36,548 bases of DNA from a virus, in the IMG/VR virus record IMGVR_UViG_3300020469_000116, positions 1-36,548 of that record. One strand, 5' to 3'. A program made the position numbers and the translations under genes. Below the pieces are notes generated by a model, which ran no database searches, was not told where the DNA came from, and was given only the letters and a program-made list of their open reading frames with translations. Positions 1 to 7,416 of this stretch are shown piece after piece. Each line of letters starts with the position of its first letter. Positions within the stretch are counted from its first letter, which is position 1.

Positions 1-23
1 TTACAACTTCAAAACTCAAGCAA

Positions 24-140
24 CTAAGTTGACAGTTTCAAACTGTGAGTACAAGAGGTCTCCAAACATAAAGAGCAGTTTTCCACAGCGTGATCAAAGA
101 TCATCTGATTGTTGCTCACCCCTGCCTTGCGTTTGCCCAT
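24..140 (-). CDS. possible 38-aa small protein
   Basis: Reading right to left, an ATG at 140 opens a 38-codon frame that stops with TAG at 24-26. The product starts MGKRKAGVSNNQMIFDHAVE and ends with a Cys-containing stretch (NCSLCLETSC, three cysteines, one CxxC pair). It continues the direction of the next genes, with a 48-base gap to the 58-aa gene upstream. An in-frame TAG at 186-188 limits the 5' extension. I do not recognise a family. Short length and the absence of a clear ribosome binding site keep confidence low; the mixed, non-repetitive composition is the main argument that it is coding. Confidence 0.4.
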   Translation of the reverse strand: MGKRKAGVSNNQMIFDHAVENCSLCLETSCTHSLKLST

Positions 141-188
141 TCTCAAAACTGTTAGAGTAGATGAACCCTTAACTGTTTCGCTCTTCTA

Positions 189-365
189 TTATAATGCATC
201 TAGGTCACTGTGCAATTGTCTGTGTGACACTTTATCAACTGGTTCTTCAATGAATGTTCTTTCTTCACCATCCTCATTAATAATGACCCTGCATCTTTCT
301 GTACTACCTGCCTCCCTTACATATATGGTAGTCCCACCATCAGGTGATTCATAAATTTTTGGCAT
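189..365 (-). CDS. small hypothetical protein, 58 aa
   Basis: Starts with ATG at 365 and ends TAA at 189-191, giving 58 residues (MPKIYESPDGGTTIYVREAG...). The start codon overlaps the stop of the upstream gene as TAATG, the coupling seen through most of this window. The sequence is polar and looks like a short beta-hairpin protein: IYESPDGGTTIYVRE followed by CRVIINEDGEERTF. No family is recognised with certainty; similar small soluble proteins are common in cyanophage accessory regions. The opposite-strand reading frame over the same bases is taken as a shadow. Confidence 0.7.
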   Translation of the reverse strand: MPKIYESPDGGTTIYVREAGSTERCRVIINEDGEERTFIEEPVDKVSHRQLHSDLDAL

Positions 366-592
366 TAGTAAAACCTAGGTTGTTGTACTTCAACTTCAAT
401 AGTATTAAATAATCTATTTAATGAGTTTGCGAATGATCTGTAACCAGCACCAACATATAATTGACCTGCCACTACAGAGAATGTTGCAATGCCCCAAAAT
501 AGATAATAAAATCTAGACTTGACTTGATTTCTCACTTTTGCTCTCCTTGTTGGACTCCATTCTGGTAATGGTGGTAATGATGGCGATGTCAT
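365..592 (-). CDS. small single-span membrane protein, hypothetical
   Basis: A 75-residue product if it begins at MTSPSLPPLPEW (ATG at 592), one base after the TGA of the upstream gene; in-frame ATGs at 613 and 628 would extend it into that gene. It has a Pro-rich N-terminus, a basic patch (RRAKVRNQVKSR), then one hydrophobic helix (FYYLFWGIATFSVVAG) and a short polar tail. The basic patch before the helix predicts an N-in topology by the positive-inside rule. Function unknown. It is translationally coupled to its neighbours on both sides. A role at the host inner membrane is inference only. Confidence 0.75.
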   Translation of the reverse strand: MTSPSLPPLPEWSPTRRAKVRNQVKSRFYYLFWGIATFSVVAGQLYVGAGYRSFANSLNRLFNTIEVEVQQPRFY

Positions 593-593
593 C

Positions 594-884
594 TCATATT
601 TGTTGCTGTTCATTATTATAACATACATTTATGATGTTTACAACTTCATCACATTTATCAGGATAATCTAGTTTATCTTTAAGATGATCAGAGACAGTAA
701 AACCTATATCATCAAGTGCCTTTGCATAGCATTTCTTTACACTATTACAAATAGCTACGATGTCCTGAAATGCTACATCATCCATTATAAAATTATGTTT
801 ATCTGGATGTGAGTTAACCTCAGTCACTAAATGATCTAATTGTTCCATTTGAAATAGATCTAATTTAATGTTAATTTTATCCAT
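594..884 (-). CDS. hypothetical protein, 96 aa
   Basis: The chosen start is MDKINIKLDLFQ at 884, because a GGTGAG stretch lies just upstream and the ATG overlaps the end of the previous gene by 8 bases; a further upstream ATG (899) would lie inside that gene. The product is predicted mainly alpha-helical and acidic, with four cysteines spread through it (AICNSVKKCY, DKCDE, NVCYN). No catalytic motif or family is recognised. Its place in a run of small coupled genes suggests an accessory, possibly host-takeover role, but nothing in the sequence proves that. Confidence 0.8.
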   Translation of the reverse strand: MDKINIKLDLFQMEQLDHLVTEVNSHPDKHNFIMDDVAFQDIVAICNSVKKCYAKALDDIGFTVSDHLKDKLDYPDKCDEVVNIINVCYNNEQQQI

Positions 885-1113
885 CAAACTCACCTCCATC
901 AGTTATTTCAAACATATCATATATTTTAGATAATGCACCATTAATAAACTCTTGTTTATTATTTTCACTATTAAATACATGAACACTTTTAAATTTAGTG
1001 TCCCAATATTCTTTTTTGTTTGATGATAATTTGAGAGATTCAAATATCATATCCCACTCTTCATCTTTGAAGTATTCTCTAAGATATAAGTGTTTAGCAT
1101 TTTTAAGATACAT
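877..1113 (-). CDS. hypothetical protein, 78 aa
   Basis: ATG at 1113 and stop at 877; the start codon touches the stop of the 249-aa gene upstream, so the two are coupled. The protein is small, charged and probably helical (MYLKNAKHLYLREYF..., ...GALSKIYDMFEITDGG). It ends with an acidic Gly-rich tail that overlaps the next gene. No known domain is visible. Confidence 0.8.
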   Translation of the reverse strand: MYLKNAKHLYLREYFKDEEWDMIFESLKLSSNKKEYWDTKFKSVHVFNSENNKQEFINGALSKIYDMFEITDGGEFDG

Positions 1114-1862
1114 TATAGTATGCTGTTGTAGTTAATATTGTAGATGTGGAACATCATAGAATGATAACCAGAGTTATACTTTGCACCACTACCTTTCATT
1201 TGTAAATGAAATAGTTTCCTACCGTCTGCAATTCTAAACTCTAGAGTTGTGTCATTGAGTGTCCATCTACCTTCTTTAACCTGTTTAGCTATAGTATCTA
1301 CTGGAACCATTCTAATCATTTCAGATCCTTTAGTATGAAATATCATAGTATCAACTGCATCACCATTATATCCCTGTTTAACAATAACATCAAAAATTGC
1401 ACACTTGTTTCGATTCATCCATGTTACAAAAGAACTGCAAATTTTCTTTTCTATATTATTTTTATAGACCCTATTCTGCTTTATCTCCATAGCACTAAGA
1501 GTTAACTCAGGATGTTTCTCTTCTACAATAGATACTCTTTCATCATTATAATATCCAAAGAACATATCAAGAAACTGTTTATTATTTCCTTTGATCTTAA
1601 AGTGTTCAATAAATCCTCTAGTAGATAATAATGCTACTTGAGTATGATTCTTTGACATACTCTTACATGAATATCTCCTCTTGTTGCCATTAACTTCATA
1701 TATGTCTACTTTAGTTTGAGGTCCACCATCAACTTTATGCTCACCACCAAATAATTTAGTAAATGTTGCAGCAATATGGTGTTCAAACTCATGTCCTTTT
1801 CTCTTAGCATTTTTACCAGCAGTTACAGCAGCAGTCATATCGGTTCGTTTAGGTATCTTCAT
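1113..1862 (-). CDS. possible PD-(D/E)XK nuclease-like protein
   Basis: A 249-aa protein. The first third reads like a restriction-endonuclease-fold core: a helix with E25/E27 (KGHEFEHHIAATF), then a strand with D53 (TKVDIYEV), a turn, and a second strand ending S65-C66-K67 (RRYSCKS). This E...D...xxK order is the PD-(D/E)XK pattern, although the usual Glu two before the Lys is Ser here. The C-terminal two thirds contain paired beta strands (WTLNDTTLEFRIADGRKLF) and no second motif. Such folds serve in phages as Holliday-junction resolvases, homing or host-DNA nucleases. The coding call is firm; the function is inference from a short motif. Confidence 0.6.
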   Translation of the reverse strand: MKIPKRTDMTAAVTAGKNAKRKGHEFEHHIAATFTKLFGGEHKVDGGPQTKVDIYEVNGNKRRYSCKSMSKNHTQVALLSTRGFIEHFKIKGNNKQFLDMFFGYYNDERVSIVEEKHPELTLSAMEIKQNRVYKNNIEKKICSSFVTWMNRNKCAIFDVIVKQGYNGDAVDTMIFHTKGSEMIRMVPVDTIAKQVKEGRWTLNDTTLEFRIADGRKLFHLQMKGSGAKYNSGYHSMMFHIYNINYNSIL

Positions 1863-1879
1863 TGTACTCTACTATTATA

Positions 1880-3379
1880 TCAGATATATGGTAAAATGGA
1901 CACTTCTTTAAGTGTCTCAAGAAATTGTTTATGATCTACCATTTCAAATTGTTTCTTTGAGTTGACGATAAACTCATCTTGTAAGATAGCATCTTTATAT
2001 AGATGATCACTATTAAATCTTGAATCAACAAAATCTTTAATAGCTTTTTTATTAAACATATTAATACCATTCATCACCTGTATATAATTATCGTGACCCC
2101 AATAGTCTAACATATCATCTGTCCTAAAAAGATCTAAGAACTCATGCTTACATTTTTGTTCCATAGTTCTAACCCAATCTGTTTTATTATCAGTCATATG
2201 TTTCCAGAATGGTGAATCATTTCTATTTGTACAATAATGTAAATTAAGAAACTGTGTATAATCAAAGAATATTCTATTTTGTACCATATTAAATCTATCT
2301 CTATTATAATCTAAGTTCTTTAATGTAGAGTTTAAACTTAAGAAAGTATCGACCATAAAGGTTAGATATTGATGAGTCAATGCTTCAAGTGGTTCAATAA
2401 AACCACCAGACAATCCTACTGCTAAACAATTACCAACCCATGCCTTTTTAAGGTGACCTGATTTCCATTTAATTATTCTATCTGACTTTAACTCCACACC
2501 ATGATTATCATTTAACCATTTATTATAATCTTCCTTTGCTTCATCATCAGTTGTGAACTTAGAAGAATATAGATAACCAGTACCAAATCTATGTTGAGTT
2601 GGTATCTGCCAAATCCAACCATTCTTCGTAGCTTCTGCTAAAGTATATGTTGGAATTGTACCTGTATTGTTATCTACTACTTGAGGTATTGCACTATCAA
2701 GTGGTAACCATTGTGATAAGTCTACCCAATCAACATTTAATTCTTTCATTAATATAGGATCAAACCCTGTTGCATCAACAAATAGATCTGCCTCATACTT
2801 ACCAGTTTTATCACATATTATACTATCAATATTATCACCACTAACATTTACCTTCACAACTTTATCAGTAATAAGTGTTATTCTATCTTTCAGATAATCA
2901 AATAGAAAATTAACTAATTTATCTGTTGTTATATGGAACGCATAATGATAATCTTTTAGTTTATTGGGAACAACTGTAGATGCTTCATTCCAATTAATAC
3001 CACCAGTATAAGTATCATTTAATAATGTATGAATACATGCAATATTAGATGATAGTTCATCTGATTGTTTACCATCACCATCTGTGACTACTTGACCAAA
3101 TCCATGATAATATTCTTCATTAGGAATCCAATTCTTAAATAATACTCCTAGCTTGAGAGTTGCATCTAAAGATTTAATAGAATCCTCAGTATTGTATCCT
3201 AAATTATTTTTAAATACATCAATAAAACTAGGTGTAGTACCCTCACCAACACCAATAGTTTTACTATCAGGATCATATATTAGAGATATGTTAACTTTAT
3301 CTTTCCAAAAATTCTCCATCAAAGCAGCAGTAACTAACCCTGAAGTACCACCACCAACTATTACTATATTCATAGACAT
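1880..3379 (-). CDS. flavin-dependent tryptophan-halogenase family protein
   Basis: Family enzymes use FADH2, oxygen and chloride or bromide to halogenate tryptophan or related aromatics. The 499-aa product has every landmark: an FAD-binding VGGGTSG loop at 8-14, GVGEGTTPS (43-51), a Lys at 76 (ATLKLGVLF) matching the catalytic Lys79 of PrnA, the GWIWQIP signature at 254-260 that blocks monooxygenation, YSSKFTTDDEA, FIEPLE with E332 matching Glu346 of PrnA, and RNDSPFW. Length is typical (about 500-530). After E332 the PrnA Ser-Thr-Gly is replaced by Ala-Leu-Thr, so the halide site may differ. The start is ATG 3379; ATG 3373 (MNIVIVGGG), giving an ATGA overlap with the upstream halogenase-like gene, is equally likely. 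No flavin reductase gene is seen nearby; host reductase may serve. Substrate unknown. Confidence 0.9.
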   Translation of the reverse strand: MSMNIVIVGGGTSGLVTAALMENFWKDKVNISLIYDPDSKTIGVGEGTTPSFIDVFKNNLGYNTEDSIKSLDATLKLGVLFKNWIPNEEYYHGFGQVVTDGDGKQSDELSSNIACIHTLLNDTYTGGINWNEASTVVPNKLKDYHYAFHITTDKLVNFLFDYLKDRITLITDKVVKVNVSGDNIDSIICDKTGKYEADLFVDATGFDPILMKELNVDWVDLSQWLPLDSAIPQVVDNNTGTIPTYTLAEATKNGWIWQIPTQHRFGTGYLYSSKFTTDDEAKEDYNKWLNDNHGVELKSDRIIKWKSGHLKKAWVGNCLAVGLSGGFIEPLEALTHQYLTFMVDTFLSLNSTLKNLDYNRDRFNMVQNRIFFDYTQFLNLHYCTNRNDSPFWKHMTDNKTDWVRTMEQKCKHEFLDLFRTDDMLDYWGHDNYIQVMNGINMFNKKAIKDFVDSRFNSDHLYKDAILQDEFIVNSKKQFEMVDHKQFLETLKEVSILPYI

Positions 3380-4728
3380 TCGTAACTAATAGTACCAAAA
3401 TCTTCAGGTGGGTCAGTATCACCTAGTGTGCTCAATCTATCTGCATAAGGAGCACCCAATCCAATAGCATATTCATAGAACATATTAGAATTATTCATCC
3501 AATCATAAGGTAATAACTTAGCACCTTCTGCTTGATCTACATGATGAGATATTCTATAATCTTCTTCACTAAATGTATCACTAATTAATACTTGTGATAC
3601 TGGTTTGCCAGGAAATATAGATGGCATGGTGAAATATGGTTCATCAAGATATTCTCTTGCTTCTTTTGATACTTTATTCCAAAATGGTGTATCATGCCTT
3701 GATCCATATTGATATGAGAAACATATAAATGACTGTAAAGTTTGCAGCACATAATGATTATAATTTAATTGCAATTCTCTACCAACTACCTCATCATTTC
3801 TTGCCTCTTCATTAAATAGATACCTACAAATCTGTGCTGAAGCAAACATGCTATATTGAGCACTTGTTCCAGGACTTCCAGGATCTATATTAATTAGTGT
3901 ATTACCATTCCTAAAATATCTTTTATTATCTGGATGTAGTATATAATTAGATACTCTTGGTCTAAATGTAGACTCATAACTCTTATACTCTGACATATCC
4001 TCATCAGGGAATATAGATTTAAAGTCTTCCCAAATTTCTTCTCTCGTACTTATTTCATTATCATAAAGATACACCCACACCTGTTTACTTTGGAATGGTA
4101 GTCCAGTAACATGACCATGTTTAGCAGCATATTGTATAGTATAATTAAAATTACCTGCTATTGGTTTCTCTATGATTGCATAGCTATTGGTAAACATAAC
4201 AGAGGGATTCATATAATCCTCTTCACCAATCATAGGCAGTTCTTCACTACAATCAATGACATAATCATACTCCTCACCATTAATACTAACCTTATGCTCA
4301 TCTACTTGAAATGAATCAATCTTTTCTTCTTTGATAGTAACAAAATCACCAAATATCTTTCCACCATCTTTAATAAACTCTGCCCTAAACATATCCATAT
4401 CAATCATATGACTACAACCTTGAACTACAAAGTTCTTATCTCTTCTATTACCCCATCCAATATATTTGTAACCACAACCCTCAACAGCATCACAATATTT
4501 CTTTAACCATCTTTTAGTAAAGAATATCTCTGACTCCATCATCTCTTGAAATGCTAAACCAGCACCATTTAATGCGTATGGACTTACTTTACTAGGATCA
4601 TGTATTAATACATATTCATCATCTTTATATGTTGTTAAACCATCGCCATATCTTTTATTATTAACCAAATCACATAATTGGAGAAACCCCTCCATACATG
4701 CACCTACTATAGCTATCTTTCTAGACAT
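3370..4728 (-). CDS. divergent halogenase-like flavoprotein, probably non-catalytic partner
   Basis: A 452-aa protein that aligns by eye with the halogenase encoded immediately downstream: an N-terminal strand-loop (KIAIVGACMEGF) in place of GxGxxG, a hydrophobic YDYVIDCS strand before the second FAD segment, and SRHDTPFW matching the family's R-x-D-T/S-P-F-W near the C-terminal third. The catalytic features have gone: there is no WxWxIP (GHVTGLPFQSKQVW sits there) and the FxEPLE stretch is replaced by NIDPGSPGTSAQ. It overlaps the true halogenase gene by 4-10 bases, so co-translation and a heteromeric complex are plausible inference. A CTAAATA box lies 20 bases before its start. It could instead have become a different flavoenzyme. 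Confidence 0.75.
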   Translation of the reverse strand: MSRKIAIVGACMEGFLQLCDLVNNKRYGDGLTTYKDDEYVLIHDPSKVSPYALNGAGLAFQEMMESEIFFTKRWLKKYCDAVEGCGYKYIGWGNRRDKNFVVQGCSHMIDMDMFRAEFIKDGGKIFGDFVTIKEEKIDSFQVDEHKVSINGEEYDYVIDCSEELPMIGEEDYMNPSVMFTNSYAIIEKPIAGNFNYTIQYAAKHGHVTGLPFQSKQVWVYLYDNEISTREEIWEDFKSIFPDEDMSEYKSYESTFRPRVSNYILHPDNKRYFRNGNTLINIDPGSPGTSAQYSMFASAQICRYLFNEEARNDEVVGRELQLNYNHYVLQTLQSFICFSYQYGSRHDTPFWNKVSKEAREYLDEPYFTMPSIFPGKPVSQVLISDTFSEEDYRISHHVDQAEGAKLLPYDWMNNSNMFYEYAIGLGAPYADRLSTLGDTDPPEDFGTISYECL

Positions 4729-4747
4729 GTTAATACTTTAAGTAAGA

Positions 4748-5320
4748 TTATTTAGATGTGGGTAAATAATTAAAATTAATTAAATATCTTATATCTGAAG
4801 GTGGTGATCCTGCATGATAATTGTTAGAAGGAAATAATATTATTCTATTCTTCTTTGGTGCAACTTGATCAATAGGTTCCCAATTATAATTTGATGTATC
4901 ATTATTTTCTACAAATGATATATCATTCATATCTTTCTCTTTAAACAAATATGTATTACCTGTACAATTAGTGGGATAGTATATTAAACTATATCCACCA
5001 TCATCAGTCATATCTGTATGCGGTGGATAAAATTGAATATTATCACTAATACTTTTTTGTTTAACTCCTCTAATCCTAACTGGATGCTGATCAGGCAGTA
5101 ACTCATCTATTATTTGACCAATTAAACCTGCAAGTGTATAGTACATTGTATTATGTACTATATGATATCCATCATCAAGAATTCCTAGAACTTTTTGTGG
5201 ATAGCTATCATCGTGATCCATGTGATCTTGATGCTCCCATCTAATACCCTTAGATAATATTAAAGTTTCTAGATAATTAGCATATGATGGTAACAAAAAG
5301 TTATCATATACTTTAAACAT
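4748..5320 (-). CDS. 2-oxoglutarate/Fe(II)-dependent oxygenase
   Basis: A 190-aa double-stranded beta-helix oxygenase. Iron ligands are visible as H101-x-D103 (PPHTDMTDDGG) and distal H169 (NNYHAGSPP); R178 (SDIRYLINF), nine residues later, is the expected 2-oxoglutarate-binding Arg. The strands between carry the normal spacing (YSLIYYPTN..., NRIILFP). Family members hydroxylate proteins or small molecules, with succinate and CO2 as by-products. ATG 5320 is chosen; the frame also allows a TTG at 5326. It overlaps the 87-aa gene upstream by eight bases and precedes the halogenase pair, suggesting joint action on one substrate, which cannot be identified from sequence. Confidence 0.85.
   Translation of the reverse strand: MFKVYDNFLLPSYANYLETLILSKGIRWEHQDHMDHDDSYPQKVLGILDDGYHIVHNTMYYTLAGLIGQIIDELLPDQHPVRIRGVKQKSISDNIQFYPPHTDMTDDGGYSLIYYPTNCTGNTYLFKEKDMNDISFVENNDTSNYNWEPIDQVAPKKNRIILFPSNNYHAGSPPSDIRYLINFNYLPTSK
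4749..4755 (-). promoter_or_regulatory. late-promoter-like CTAAATA box
   Basis: On the minus strand CTAAATA lies 20 bases before the ATG of the halogenase-like gene, inside the last codons of the oxygenase gene. T4-like late promoters use a single TATAAATA-type -10 element without a -35, and cyanophage versions are often NATAAATA or CTAAATA. The same motif recurs at a similar distance before other genes in this window. Confidence 0.45.
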
Positions 5321-5576
5321 CGTCAAACAAATTGATAGGTATTATATTATCATCAAGTAGAAAATCATTTAACCTATCAGGATCATCAAAGTTCTCTTCC
5401 ACATTATCAACAAATCCTTTTAGATCTCTTATGAGTTCCCAACATGCTTGTTGCTCCAACTCCTCTTCGGGTGATAGATTGTCTCTCATCCTACCCAACT
5501 CAGCATAATACTCATACTTAAGAGTAATATACTCTCTAACTTTAATAAAGTCTTTGAAGGTTGCTACTGTTGCCAT
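5313..5576 (-). CDS. small acidic helical protein, hypothetical
   Basis: 87 residues, rich in Glu and Asp, predicted almost fully helical (FIKVREYITLKYEYYAEL; LSPEEELEQQACWELIRDL). The ATG at 5576 overlaps the stop of the ligase-like gene by 13 bases, and the 3' end overlaps the oxygenase start, so it sits in the middle of a coupled set. It has no recognisable domain. High negative charge would fit a binding partner for a basic protein or a DNA-mimic, but that is speculation. Confidence 0.8.
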   Translation of the reverse strand: MATVATFKDFIKVREYITLKYEYYAELGRMRDNLSPEEELEQQACWELIRDLKGFVDNVEENFDDPDRLNDFLLDDNIIPINLFDDV

Positions 5577-6748
5577 TGTTTCACCACTGTAATGTTTGCT
5601 CTTCTAAAGTCATCATCAACAAACTTTAGTGCTGTACCATTATATGATACCACATAACCCTCAGGTTGTGAAGCAATACCATCTACAAATGTTTGAATAT
5701 CCTTAACTTTATTCAACTGATCTATTATCATCTTCTTAGCAGTACGAACTGAAATATAAGATGCGACAGTAAAATATATCTCTTGCTCATACTTAGCAAT
5801 AAATGCTAAACCTGTTTTCTTCATGTCAATATATCTATTCTTACCTCTCTCTGATTTTTTACCATCAATCTCATCATCCATTCTGCTAGAGTAAAAATTA
5901 GCAAAATCAGATGCAACTCTCTTAGTATCAGCAATTGCTTTACCTTTACGAATTCTTTGATTGAAGTATTTTTTAAATAACACTGCCATGATGAACTGAG
6001 ATTCACCATACTCATGTATAATATTTAAGAACTTTGATGATCTCTTTAATGATCCAGTTGCTCTATTAATCAATGCAGTAAACTTAGCAGACTGTTGAAC
6101 ATTAAACTTAGTAACACCTGCTTCATCAGCAAAGTTAGCATTAGCTATGAATATATTCTCATCAGTATGAATAGTATGCAAATTCCAATTAGGATTAAAT
6201 ACTGCCTTCATATCCTGAAGTGTTTCACCAATGTATAATGTATGAAGTATTATACCTAACTTTGCTTCCATCACACTGATGCCCTTGAGTGAATCAACAG
6301 GCACTGCATATGTAATAGCATTAGGTTGGAAGGTGACCACTCGTTTGCCACCTATCCTAGCAAATTTCTTATCCTCTTCAGTGAACAGCAGATCACCCTG
6401 CATCACTCCAACTATACCAGTTTGAGATAGATATTTCAAACAAGTCTTTAATTTCCTTCTTAATAACTCTGCTTTATAATAACGATCTATATCCGTATCA
6501 TCATAACATACTTTAGGATTAACTTTATTGAATACAGATTTAGTACCAATAAAGAATCTCTGATTAACTGGATCTCTACCACATACTATAGCAGGTGCTC
6601 CATCCCACTTAGTTGATATTGATATATCACTCTTCTTGCCTGTGAGCATATTTCCGAAGTTTTGCAAAAACTCAACAGTCTCCAGTCCACCAGTAGAACC
6701 AGCGTTGAGAATATTATCTTCTAAATGCTCTAGGTGTGTGTTTTTCAT
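5564..6748 (-). CDS. conserved cyanophage protein with nucleotidyltransferase/ligase-like motifs
   Basis: 394 aa starting MKNTHLEHLEDNIL, a start I recall as usual for this family in T4-like cyanophages; an in-frame ATG lies at 6766. Function is officially unknown, but the motif order resembles covalent nucleotidyltransferases: K47-W-D-G50 (motif I, KxDG, the AMP-accepting Lys in ligases), VMQGDLLF at 115-122 (motif III-like), E363-G-Y-V-V (motif IV) and K375 (motif V), with 12 residues between motifs IV and V. T4 RNA ligase 1 has EGYVA followed 13 residues later by its motif V Lys. The helical middle (about 215-350) is unusually long, so this would be a divergent ligase or an enzyme reusing the fold. 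The gene overlaps the next by 13 bases. Confidence 0.75.
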   Translation of the reverse strand: MKNTHLEHLEDNILNAGSTGGLETVEFLQNFGNMLTGKKSDISISTKWDGAPAIVCGRDPVNQRFFIGTKSVFNKVNPKVCYDDTDIDRYYKAELLRRKLKTCLKYLSQTGIVGVMQGDLLFTEEDKKFARIGGKRVVTFQPNAITYAVPVDSLKGISVMEAKLGIILHTLYIGETLQDMKAVFNPNWNLHTIHTDENIFIANANFADEAGVTKFNVQQSAKFTALINRATGSLKRSSKFLNIIHEYGESQFIMAVLFKKYFNQRIRKGKAIADTKRVASDFANFYSSRMDDEIDGKKSERGKNRYIDMKKTGLAFIAKYEQEIYFTVASYISVRTAKKMIIDQLNKVKDIQTFVDGIASQPEGYVVSYNGTALKFVDDDFRRANITVVKQWQQ

Positions 6749-6810
6749 ACTACCATTATACTCCATATGAGAACTTAATGGGGCGTGGCTAGACACTTTG
6801 TAAGGTGTCA

Positions 6811-7413
6811 CTAACGAAAAGGGGGACCACATAACCATACTACTAGACTCCTTCTAATTCCTTTTGTAACAGGTGTAACTTGATGTAAACTATAACTAGG
6901 AAATGCTATAACTAATCCTTTCTTTTTAGGACAAGTATTCAATCTACTGGCATTTATTTGAAATTCACCGCCTTCATACTCATGTGGTTCAGATAATTGT
7001 AAAGTTAAACTCAATTTCCTTTGAGGATGATCTGATTTAGTTACTCCACTATCAATGTGCCAATTATAAAATGATTTGTCATCATTATATCGTGTATACT
7101 GTAAATCTTCACTAAATCCTGATACATCAAATCTCCAGTGCATCCCATTAAGACACCTAGAGATATTAGCTAATCTATTGTATATCCAATCAGTTTCTTC
7201 ACTAACTTTTAACCAAGAATTTAATGATTTGCGAATATTATTATTGACTGAATTATTATGTTCAATCTTACCACCTACAGTAGAATCCTTAGCATTAAGA
7301 GATTCACCAAGACGAATAATTTCATTACATTCATCATCAGTAAATCCATCTTCCCAAGTAGCAAAATCAATCTCATCAAATGTAGGATGAGGTAATATAG
7401 GATAAAACGACAT
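6811..7413 (-). CDS. PKHD-type 2-oxoglutarate/Fe(II) hydroxylase
   Basis: A 200-aa oxygenase close to the prolyl-4-hydroxylase/PKHD group. Iron ligands H119-x-D121 (YNWHIDSG) and H177 (YSLHQVTPV), followed by R187/R188 (KGIRRSLVVWL) for 2-oxoglutarate; the strand RKLSLTLQLSEP and the EGGEFQI turn are typical. Length matches the family (about 190-230). Phage members are common in cyanophages and probably hydroxylate peptidyl proline or other side chains; the target is unknown. It is three bases downstream of the glycine-rich fibre gene, whose collagen-like Pro-Gly repeats are an attractive but unproven substrate. A 62-base gap follows it, the longest in this block. Confidence 0.9.
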   Translation of the reverse strand: MSFYPILPHPTFDEIDFATWEDGFTDDECNEIIRLGESLNAKDSTVGGKIEHNNSVNNNIRKSLNSWLKVSEETDWIYNRLANISRCLNGMHWRFDVSGFSEDLQYTRYNDDKSFYNWHIDSGVTKSDHPQRKLSLTLQLSEPHEYEGGEFQINASRLNTCPKKKGLVIAFPSYSLHQVTPVTKGIRRSLVVWLCGPPFR

Positions 7414-7416
7414 AAT

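Noticed and set aside
32-46. 15-base palindrome ACAGTTTCAAACTGT
   Set aside because: Has a one-base centre and lies within a possible small gene; too short to call an operator without other copies.
109-354. 81-codon plus-strand frame
   Set aside because: Mostly antisense to the 58-aa gene that is coupled to its neighbour; composition looks non-coding.
6792-6809. Inverted repeat GACAC...GTGTC just after the hydroxylase stop
   Set aside because: Only five clean base pairs in the transcribed strand and no T-run, so a terminator cannot be supported.
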